Notes under the pieces: generated by a model
The model's database searches: none
The model's input: only the letters and a program-made list of their open reading frames with translations
What the model was told of the DNA's origin: nothing
NCBI GenBank assembly: GCA_902615835.1
Contig: CACMQL010000018.1
Span: 1-34,807 of the forward strand
DNA: 34,807 nucleotides
Source of the DNA: an uncultured Verrucomicrobiota bacterium
Lineage (GTDB): Bacteria > Verrucomicrobiota > Verrucomicrobiia > Opitutales > Seribacteraceae
Direction: 5' to 3'
Made by a program: the position numbers and the translations under genes
In this document: in pieces, positions 8,436 to 13,919 of the stretch
How the letters are laid out: the number at the start of each line of letters is the position of its first letter
Numbering within the stretch: the first letter of the stretch is position 1

Positions 8436-8935
8436 TCTTCTAATGTGCCTATATTATCTTCCCAATCTAATCTTTGATCGGTTAAGTATCTCTCTAAATT
8501 TTTAGCCTCTTCCTTTGATTCAGGCTCAACTTTGCCTATGAAGAACTCAATCCCAGCATCAAAAGCACCGACTGATGCACCTTTAGAAAACATAAAAACT
8601 GGTTCATCATTTCCAGCCGACTTGGAATACTCTAAGTTTTTAACTTCATTCCTTATAATCTCTGTAAACTTCTCGTTTTTGATTACGGGCATCGTAATAA
8701 ATGTTAGCCAGCGGTCATACATCTTTTCGCTCTTTTCAGCATAACCCATGTTAGAGAAACCGATTCTTATAAAACCGTAAGTATAGCCAGCTACAAATGG
8801 TGTCTGGATGAACTTATTAAAGACATCTATATCAGACTCCATAGCTGACATTACTTGTCGCCAAAGTACTTTACTTATCACAATAGCATTTTCTCTATCT
8901 CCTTTGCTAAAGTACTTTGTTAAGACACCGAACAT
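8414..8935 (-). CDS. Hypothetical soluble protein (island operon, first gene)
   Basis: 173 aa with no signal peptide or transmembrane helix and no family recognised. It is mixed alpha/beta with aromatic-rich segments (VAGYTYGFIRIGFSNMGY) and an acidic, charged C-terminus (EPESKEEAKNLERYL). It heads a three-gene operon with two membrane proteins, so a cytosolic sensor or effector working with a membrane partner is possible but is only inference. No Shine-Dalgarno site precedes ATG 8935. The 680 bp upstream contain no clear gene, leaving room for a regulated promoter. Confidence 0.7.
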   Translation of the reverse strand: MFGVLTKYFSKGDRENAIVISKVLWRQVMSAMESDIDVFNKFIQTPFVAGYTYGFIRIGFSNMGYAEKSEKMYDRWLTFITMPVIKNEKFTEIIRNEVKNLEYSKSAGNDEPVFMFSKGASVGAFDAGIEFFIGKVEPESKEEAKNLERYLTDQRLDWEDNIGTLEEWRKTME

Positions 8936-9616
8936 CTATTGAATTTAGCCTATGTATCGCATGGAGCAATATAATTACATAAACTAACCATAGCTTATTT
9001 GTGGCAGTGACTTCTCCATTACAGTAAATCTCAACTTGTGAGCATTACTTTTCAAGTTTAGTAGAATTTTAGCGGCTTGAATCTTATTATAAGTTGAAAG
9101 CTAATTTAAAAAGCCCGTTACGAGTGTTAAACGAACTATCGGATGAGTCTGAAAGGCTAGTTTTCCACCACATTTAAACACCTCGTGAACTCGGGGCAGA
9201 CAAACAAAACCTCTTTGTTTTAGGCCAACTAGGAGCAACAGAATTTACGACACTCCGCAAGAAGGCCAATCCTCTTTCTCGCGTCACCCAACAGATTGAG
9301 CAGAGACGAAGTTTCAGACAAAAGTTTTGGTCGAGGTACTTAGTCGATTGTCAAAATTCCGAAAGAATTTTTTAAGTGTGGTTAGTCAATTCTTGTGGCC
9401 TCACCTATTGGGAAAGCTTTAGCATCTTTGGGTCTCGAAAGAGTATGCCTGATCATATCCCGCCTACGGATTTACAACCTACGGGCTTATTTGGATAAAG
9501 GGATCGGGATGGGTTGAGCAGTTTTACCGCAATGACTATGAAAGTTTTGACAAACCTTCATATGGTTTTATTGACTCTAATTACTAAGATTATTCTATTG
9601 TTTAACTTAAAGAAAA
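8936..9616. other. Gene-free stretch with possible decayed coding remnants
   Basis: No complete gene is visible on either strand. Two + strand frames look coding-like but have no start codon. One is 9178-9375 (65 codons after an in-frame TAA, including TTLRKKANPLSRV and FWSRYLVDC). The other is about 9389-9517 in another frame, including GKALASLGLERVCLIIS. They could be remnants of one frameshifted gene, or chance. A short direct repeat, CCTACGG, occurs near 9472 and 9489. The stretch also separates the divergent genes starting at 8935 (-) and 9617 (+), so it should hold their promoters. Confidence 0.4.
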
Positions 9617-10045
9617 ATGGCGGAAAAAAGTAAGAAAGAATTAGAGGCGGAGAATGAAAGACTTAGATTACAAGTGGCTAAGTTAAAAAAGAAAGAAAAC
9701 AAAAAGTCTCAAACATTTGTAAGTAAGAATGAAAATTTATTTGCAGATTTGATTGAGTTTTTAAAAGTCAATTTTAAGGATGAAAACAGACAGGGGATAA
9801 AGAAAAGTAGATACTTTTTCGACAGAGAAAATTCTAAGCCTTGTTTTAAACTTAATGTTTTTGTTCGAGATTTAATTGAATTTCGAGCATTGCTGAATGA
9901 CCCTGAGAATTTAGGTTCAAGAATTTCCATGGATGAAGGTAGCTTGATTACATTTCTCTCAAAAGGTCGGAAGAAAAGAGTAAAAAAGTTGGAGGTGGCA
10001 ACGCCACCGGAAACTTTAAAGAGTATAATGCCCTCAGTAGACTAA
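9617..10045 (+). CDS. Hypothetical leucine-zipper/coiled-coil protein
   Basis: 142 aa. It begins with a charged coiled coil (KKELEAENERLRLQVAKLKK, about residues 5-24) with leucines at heptad spacing, followed by a small domain with LFADLIEFLKVNF and FVRDLIEFRALL segments and a Lys/Arg-rich patch near residues 117-124. No family is recognised. The coiled coil suggests dimerisation, and the basic patch could touch nucleic acid, but that is inference. The 3' end of the gene (9985-10017) contains one copy of a 33-bp structured repeat that recurs at 13854-13886. Two tiny membrane-protein genes follow on the same strand. Confidence 0.65.
   Translation: MAEKSKKELEAENERLRLQVAKLKKKENKKSQTFVSKNENLFADLIEFLKVNFKDENRQGIKKSRYFFDRENSKPCFKLNVFVRDLIEFRALLNDPENLGSRISMDEGSLITFLSKGRKKRVKKLEVATPPETLKSIMPSVD
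9985..10017. repeat. 33-bp structured palindromic repeat, copy 1
   Basis: Outer arms AAAGTT (9985-9990) and AACTTT (10012-10017) enclose a GGA/GGA internal loop. The inner stem is GGTGGC (9994-9999) and GCCACC (10003-10008) with loop AAC. Copy 2 at 13854 has the same layout with a compensatory base-pair change in the inner stem. This copy lies inside a coding sequence. On the - strand the hairpin is followed by a T-rich run. Confidence 0.75.
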
Positions 10046-10062
10046 CATAAGTTCTTAGGACA

Positions 10063-10314
10063 ATGAATTTCGATTTCAAGCGAACAAAAAGATGGGCACA
10101 GTACGGCTTGGGCTATTCTTTTGTCGTTATGCTTTACCAAACTTATGGGACAGAAACTCCACTCATTAATTATTGGAAAAACTGGGGTGAAACCGATGAA
10201 GTAATTCAATCTGCAATTATCGGAGAGTATTTGGGGATGTTATTTGGCGGACCGATGATGTTTGCTTTTGCTTCTATTGTTTTAGGACTTTTCCTCAAAA
10301 AAAAACCTAATTAA
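10063..10314 (+). CDS. Hypothetical small two-TM membrane protein
   Basis: 83 aa. A basic N-terminus (FDFKRTKRWAQ in part) precedes a transmembrane helix near residues 14-27. A polar, likely external loop follows (PLINYWKNWGETDEV), then a second helix near 52-77 with GEYLGMLFGGPMMFAFASIV, ending in a basic tail. No family is recognised. Its TAA is separated by one base from the next start codon, so the two small membrane proteins are probably translated together and may form one complex. Confidence 0.6.
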   Translation: MNFDFKRTKRWAQYGLGYSFVVMLYQTYGTETPLINYWKNWGETDEVIQSAIIGEYLGMLFGGPMMFAFASIVLGLFLKKKPN

Positions 10315-10315
10315 C

Positions 10316-10621
10316 ATGATTAAGGGAGACGATAAAACTAAACTTAGAGACTCTGTTGTTGGGTTTATGGTCATGTGGGTTGGTTTTGTTTTAGGCGGTT
10401 GGATTTATCTGTCGTTTGATTTTTGGGGAAAACAAGGAGTTGTGATGATAATTGTTGGAATTGCTGGATTTTTTGGTTGGGTTGCAGGTGTAGCAACTCT
10501 TGCTTGGTGCGAAGAGAATTTACCAAAGCGATGGGCTGGTTGGGTTGGTTGGTCAGTACTTCTTTTGAATTTTTTTCTAGTTCATGGATTTGCTATTAGG
10601 TTTGGGTTAGATGAGTGGTGA
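10316..10621 (+). CDS. Hypothetical small three-TM membrane protein
   Basis: 101 aa and strongly hydrophobic, with likely transmembrane helices at about 13-33, 40-62 and 75-95. It is rich in Gly and Trp, including GFFGWVAGVATLAWC and WAGWVGWSVLLLNFF. No family is recognised. It starts one base after the stop of the 83-aa membrane protein and ends 2 bp from the convergently transcribed serine recombinase, leaving no room for a terminator between them. Confidence 0.6.
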   Translation: MIKGDDKTKLRDSVVGFMVMWVGFVLGGWIYLSFDFWGKQGVVMIIVGIAGFFGWVAGVATLAWCEENLPKRWAGWVGWSVLLLNFFLVHGFAIRFGLDEW

Positions 10622-10623
10622 AT

Positions 10624-11334
10624 CTAACTGATTAATTCTTTCCAATTCCATCCAAGCCTTGCTACTTGTTGTTGCAGGGTTGCGAAAGACCAGGGTTTTC
10701 CTCTTCGGGTAACAGAATTATTTCCATTCAACCAATGGGCAACATTCCTTAGATTCGCGCTTTTGAGGACAGAGCTGGCATCTTTTATTTGTTTTTCCAA
10801 TCCAACCGACTCAGCCCATTCAACTGCCAAAGCTTGCCGTTTTACGAGGCCTTTTGTCTGCAGTATTTTTGCATTCAAAGTTTTACCAATCGGGCCGATA
10901 CGATCTTTAGTTGCTTCTTTGATTCTTTGCTGAATTTGTTTTCTTTCTGTTTCCGCAAAAGATGCCAAAAGAGTAAATTCAAGATCGCTGATTTCGCTTA
11001 TTTTTCTGTCCATGCTGGCAATGTGAATTTCAACCCCTGATTCAGATGAGGCCTTTTTTAATTGCAGAAGAGTTATTTGGTCCCGACTCAGCCGATCCAA
11101 CTTTGTCACCACTATTTCCGCCTTCATTTCTTTTGCCCGATTGATCGTAGTGGAAAGTTGGCCTGTGTTTAAAACCATTGATTTTCCCGATGCTTGGACT
11201 TTGACAATTTCAACCAATTCACCACCGATTTTCTCGGCGAAAGCTTTTATTTGTTTTGCCTGCTCTTCCACCGATGATCCTTTTTTGAATTGGACTGAAG
11301 TGCTTACCCTTGCGATTCCTATTATTGATTTCAT
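10624..11334 (-). CDS. Serine recombinase (resolvase/invertase family)
   Basis: 236-aa site-specific recombinase. The N-terminal catalytic domain shows IARVSTSVQ with the predicted nucleophile Ser11 and Arg9, KLDRLSRD (Arg81, Arg84), and LLASFAETERKQIQQRI leading into the long E helix. The C-terminus (about 180-230) has LRNVAHWLN, then TRRGKPWSFATLQQQV, a helix-turn-helix-like DNA-binding region resembling the end of recombinase domains. It is larger than classical resolvases (about 185 aa) but far shorter than large serine integrases. AAGGAG lies upstream of ATG 11334, which is 3 nt after the stop of the 33-aa gene. Its likely role is resolution or inversion within the element, because the tyrosine recombinase next to the tRNA explains integration. 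No res-like site was identified. Confidence 0.9.
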   Translation of the reverse strand: MKSIIGIARVSTSVQFKKGSSVEEQAKQIKAFAEKIGGELVEIVKVQASGKSMVLNTGQLSTTINRAKEMKAEIVVTKLDRLSRDQITLLQLKKASSESGVEIHIASMDRKISEISDLEFTLLASFAETERKQIQQRIKEATKDRIGPIGKTLNAKILQTKGLVKRQALAVEWAESVGLEKQIKDASSVLKSANLRNVAHWLNGNNSVTRRGKPWSFATLQQQVARLGWNWKELIS

Positions 11335-11337
11335 TGC

Positions 11338-11439
11338 CTATTTTCTCCTTATTATTTCTTCGATTATTCCCGCTAGATTTCTTTTGTCTTTAATTGCTAG
11401 AACAATTCCCAACACCACACCCGCAACCAAAAGAGTCAT
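11338..11439 (-). CDS. 33-aa single-TM membrane peptide between two operon genes
   Basis: A short gene of 33 codons from ATG 11439-11437 to TAG 11340-11338. The product starts MTLLVAGVVLGIVLAIKDKR: a hydrophobic helix of about 16 residues, then a charged amphipathic tail. The case for it being real is contextual. Its ATG overlaps the stop of the 91-aa gene (TGATG), its stop lies 3 nt before the serine recombinase ATG, and the AAGGAG for the recombinase sits inside its 3' end. A perfect 11-bp hairpin covers its start codon. The function is unknown; its size and shape resemble small membrane toxins or regulators, without proof. Confidence 0.6.
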   Translation of the reverse strand: MTLLVAGVVLGIVLAIKDKRNLAGIIEEIIRRK

Positions 11440-11455
11440 CACGGGATGACTCTTT
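11430..11455 (-). promoter_or_regulatory. Perfect 11-bp hairpin over the TGATG stop/start junction
   Basis: AAAGAGTCATC (11430-11440) and GATGACTCTTT (11445-11455) are perfect inverted arms with a 4-nt loop. In the - strand mRNA the stem covers both the stop of the 91-aa gene and the ATG of the 33-aa gene. The 33-aa start would stay hidden unless ribosomes arriving from the 91-aa gene open the stem. A weak terminator is an alternative, but only four T residues follow. Confidence 0.6.
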
Positions 11456-11714
11456 CGAAGATTGAAAGCTTTCGCATTTGACGAACATTATCGAAGTAGA
11501 AGCTTCTTACTTGTCCCGATCTGTTTAGGCATTTTGCCCGAAACCCGATTGAGTTGATTCCAATTTGCCGACTAGACTCATTTGAAAAGGTCGTTTTGTT
11601 TGATCCCTTGATTGCAGTGCAGTTGGTGACAACATAAAAACCTTGGTTACCGTTCTTCTTGGTATAAATGAAGCCGTGTCTTGGGGTGAAGAGTTTGGTG
11701 ATGAATTTGATCAT
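11439..11714 (-). CDS. Hypothetical 91-aa basic protein, first gene of the serine recombinase operon
   Basis: 91 aa, very basic, with short predicted beta-strands (GFIYTKKNGNQGFYVV, IGFRAKCLNRSGQVRSFYF). The C-terminal run, Arg-Ser-Phe-Tyr-Phe-Asp followed by NVRQM, recalls small beta-barrel ligand- or DNA-binding folds such as WYL-like ends, but the match is too short to assign. TGATG overlap with the 33-aa gene supports that this frame is used. No clear Shine-Dalgarno site precedes ATG 11714. A role as DNA-binding accessory protein for the recombinase is only a guess. Confidence 0.5.
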   Translation of the reverse strand: MIKFITKLFTPRHGFIYTKKNGNQGFYVVTNCTAIKGSNKTTFSNESSRQIGINSIGFRAKCLNRSGQVRSFYFDNVRQMRKLSIFERVIP

Positions 11715-12229
11715 AATTATTGTTTTTTTAAGGTTTACTAACTGAAGTATGAAAACACTATCTCATTTACTTTATGCTTTTGCAAGATTTTTCTTATGTT
11801 TTTACCCCCCACCCATTTTCTGAATTTATTCTGCTCTTGCCCTTTGTAGATCAGGCAAAGGGTGGGTATTTTCATTCTCCCCTGTGGCCGATAAAGCTAG
11901 ATTGCGGTGGTCATACTTTATGCTTTTGCTTTATTTGCGGGGTGGCTAACTTCTATTTATTTCAAATGAATGTCGTTTTTTTATTTCAAATTATAACTAT
12001 AAACAACATATCTAAGACAATTTGGCTTATTTAAAAGGTTTCTAGCCGATAAAACATATGTTGCTTATAATTTATAAGGGAGTAAAAACATATTAAAACT
12101 ATATTGAAAGTATATTATAACATATATTAAAACATATATTGATTAGATTATTGTCTCTAATCGAATTATGCTTGTTATTTTTGGCGTCGAAACCTTATGG
12201 CCATTATTCATGGAGATCGAAGGTCAACT
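11715..12229. other. 515-bp AT-rich gene-free region
   Basis: No convincing gene is present. It holds an inverted repeat, CCCTTTG (11840-11846) and CAAAGGG (11856-11862), and the phased TATATT repeats at 12089-12140. It lies upstream of the 91-aa/33-aa/recombinase operon and downstream of the 253-aa gene, so it should contain that operon's promoter. It could also serve as a partition or replication site. Confidence 0.45.
12089..12140. repeat. Five TATATT-type boxes at helical spacing
   Basis: CATATT at 12089 and TATATT at 12100, 12111, 12123 and 12135 are spaced by 11, 11, 12 and 12 bp, putting all five on roughly the same face of the helix. This layout suits a cooperatively bound operator, a centromere-like array or an AT-rich unwinding element. 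In such AT-rich sequence chance is a real alternative. Confidence 0.45.
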
Positions 12230-12246
12230 TTAGTTGACCGGAGATC
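12215..12246. repeat. Hairpin related in architecture to the 33-bp repeats, copy 3
   Basis: Outer arms GATC (12215-12218) and GATC (12243-12246), internal loop GAA/GGA, and inner stem GGTCAACT (12222-12229) and AGTTGACC (12232-12239) with a TT loop. The internal loop and the first inner-stem pairs (GGT with ACC) match copies 1 and 2, while the outer arms differ. It overlaps the stop codon of the 253-aa gene. Confidence 0.6.
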
Positions 12247-12991
12247 GCTCTTGCAGGAGTGCAGGCCAAGGAAACTTATCTTTCCATTCTCTTGGATCTT
12301 CGGGGCTGAACAATTCGGATTTATAGTAAGGTTCGCCAAGGTCATCGTCGGCCATTGTGGGCTTTATTTTTAAAACTCTTTCGTAAAGCCGACGAAGCTG
12401 GTCTGTTGAGTGATTTGTTACTTTATAGTTCAAGGCCGTTAGGTGTGGCGATCCTCTGGTCAACATTTCTTGGCCTGTAACCCGCAGGTAAACGACTTCA
12501 AAAGGGCAGCTCGGCATCGTATTGAGGTATTTAATGAACTTGGCCAATCTTCTTGTGCCGTCTTTTGCCATTCCTTCTTTTTCTTGGAAAAGAAATGCCA
12601 AGTAAAATGCTCGATTCGTATTTACCTTTAGATTGTAGGGATTCATCGGGCTTGCCATCAGCCAAAACTTTCCGCCCAGGTTTATCATGATATGCGGATA
12701 ACTATTTTCCCAGTCCAAGAGCAGTCTTGCCGTCTTCATTTCATACTCTTGATTGATGAATTTCCAGAAGTCGTGCTTGAATTTGCCGTCATATCTTATC
12801 GGTATGTTCAAACCTTCCCGCCATTCATACTCTATTTTCGGTAGTTGTTTGAGAATTAGATGACGAGCAACATCATCCTCTCTCATGTTTCTAATGAAGC
12901 TTGGGGTTGAGATTGGCGGAAAGCTTGTGTCCGCATAGTCCCAATCGCAAACCGCTTTAGGGATTCCTAATTCTTCTAGTAATGTGGCCAT
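12230..12991 (-). CDS. Hypothetical 253-aa island protein
   Basis: No family is recognised. It is soluble, with no signal or transmembrane segment, and many Trp and Tyr residues. Visible segments include DWENSYPHIMINLGG near the middle and the C-terminal FSPEDPREWKDKFPWPALL. A similar run, PDDHQEWKDKHDTLP, occurs in the divergently encoded 186-aa protein. The final codons run into a strong hairpin at 12222-12239. It diverges from the 186-aa gene across a 77-bp intergenic region. A replication or nuclease-related role is possible given the island context, but nothing in the sequence proves it. Confidence 0.7.
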   Translation of the reverse strand: MATLLEELGIPKAVCDWDYADTSFPPISTPSFIRNMREDDVARHLILKQLPKIEYEWREGLNIPIRYDGKFKHDFWKFINQEYEMKTARLLLDWENSYPHIMINLGGKFWLMASPMNPYNLKVNTNRAFYLAFLFQEKEGMAKDGTRRLAKFIKYLNTMPSCPFEVVYLRVTGQEMLTRGSPHLTALNYKVTNHSTDQLRRLYERVLKIKPTMADDDLGEPYYKSELFSPEDPREWKDKFPWPALLQERSPVN

Positions 12992-13068
12992 ACTAGTTTA
13001 TACACCAATGGCCGACTGGTTTACTGATTATTTAAGCATTATCTGCCGTTTTAAGTGTACCTATATGT

Positions 13069-13629
13069 ATGGACACAATGGCCTTCAACAAAAGCATTCA
13101 TTTTACATCTTTGCGCGAGAATGAGATGGGTAGCAGTTTGGCTCGTTATTTTGATTGCTGCATTCATTTCAACACTCAAGCCGAAAGGCGGGCTTACTAT
13201 GATTATTGCTTGTATAACATAGAAAAAGGCTGGCTAAAAAGTTGCGAGCAAACAGATGATTATTTTACCGATTCAATGGATGGATATTTATGCTTAGAGC
13301 TCTACACTATCAAAAATGATAATTCAAAAAAACTAGGTAAGATTAATTATACTAAAGCGGATAAATTCATTTATGTTATAAACAATTTAAAAAAAGTTAT
13401 TATTATAGATGTTTTTGTTTTAAAGAATTTTATTGCCCGCCTAGAGGCCTCAGATTCATTAAAAACGATAAGGCCTGACGATCACCAAGAATGGAAGGAT
13501 AAGCATGACACTCTGCCGACGATTTGCGCTTTGCTTCCAATCGAAGAAACACTTCTTCAAGACCCGAAAAGTCGTGTAATTCCTTTCAACGAATTAACAA
13601 TTTCCAATTATTATGATAGATACCATTAA
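13069..13629 (+). CDS. Hypothetical 186-aa protein, possibly PD-(D/E)XK-like
   Basis: Unknown soluble protein. It opens with FNKSIHFTSLRENEMG, then a middle region YLCLELYTIKND followed by KLGKINYTKADKFIYVINN and VIIIDVFVLKNFI, and ends VIPFNEL. The order (acidic strand, then a lysine-glycine-turn and an aD-x-hhYhh strand, then a hhhhD strand) loosely resembles phage or plasmid proteins with restriction-endonuclease-like folds. The usual E-x-K is not present (ELY instead), so any activity is uncertain. A second ATG at 13078 is an alternative start. The 3' end overlaps the next gene by 17 bp. Confidence 0.65.
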   Translation: MDTMAFNKSIHFTSLRENEMGSSLARYFDCCIHFNTQAERRAYYDYCLYNIEKGWLKSCEQTDDYFTDSMDGYLCLELYTIKNDNSKKLGKINYTKADKFIYVINNLKKVIIIDVFVLKNFIARLEASDSLKTIRPDDHQEWKDKHDTLPTICALLPIEETLLQDPKSRVIPFNELTISNYYDRYH

Positions 13630-13813
13630 AGAAAAAACCATAGTCAAGATTCAGACTAGTGATGAAAATGCAAAGCGGTGGGCAGTGTCCGCATCAAGAC
13701 TCGGAATGAGTAGAAACGACTATCTGCTTACCTTGCTTGGCAATTCTCTCATTCCACTTCCCTTGACATCTGTTATCCGCAAGAATGATCCTTGCCCGAT
13801 GGATCATAGATGA
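13613..13813 (+). CDS. Small ribbon-helix-helix-like protein
   Basis: 66 aa. A short strand (KTIVKIQTS) is followed by two helices (DENAKRWAVSASRLG and MSRNDYLLTLLGNSL), the layout of ribbon-helix-helix DNA-binding proteins such as Arc/CopG, antitoxins and plasmid partition or mobilisation regulators. The last 15 or so residues are not part of that fold. It overlaps the 186-aa gene by 17 bp, so the two are probably translationally coupled and could be an effector/regulator pair. Its DNA target is unknown; the phased boxes at 12089-12140 are one candidate. Confidence 0.6.
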   Translation: MIDTIKEKTIVKIQTSDENAKRWAVSASRLGMSRNDYLLTLLGNSLIPLPLTSVIRKNDPCPMDHR

Positions 13814-13853
13814 AGAAGGCCAACTAGAATTAAAATGCCGATTCTCCTTGGAA

Positions 13854-13886
13854 AAAGTTGAAGGTTGCAACGCAACCGGAAACTTT
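13854..13886. repeat. 33-bp structured palindromic repeat, copy 2; possible integrase terminator
   Basis: Outer arms AAAGTT (13854-13859) and AACTTT (13881-13886), internal loop GAA/GGA, inner stem GGTTGC (13863-13868) and GCAACC (13872-13877), loop AAC. It differs from copy 1 at only three of 33 positions, two of them forming a compensated base pair. It lies 34 bp beyond the integrase stop. Read on the - strand, the hairpin is followed by TTCAACTTTTT, so it could also end integrase transcription. Confidence 0.75.
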
Positions 13887-13919
13887 AGTTCAGTTTGCAG
13901 ATTGAGCATAATCTTTAAT

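Noticed and set aside
11141-11449. 102-codon + strand open frame
   Set aside because: Antisense shadow of the serine recombinase, whose catalytic motifs are clear on the other strand.
11774-12034. 86-codon + strand open frame in the island
   Set aside because: Low-complexity Phe/Leu/Cys composition, no ribosome-binding site, and it overlaps an AT-rich control-like region.
13837-13896. Possible peptide tail similar to the C-terminus of the 142-aa coiled-coil protein (KKLKVATQPETL versus KKLEVATPPETL)
   Set aside because: The match is explained by the shared 33-bp DNA repeat; an in-frame TAA lies just upstream, so it is not a separate gene.
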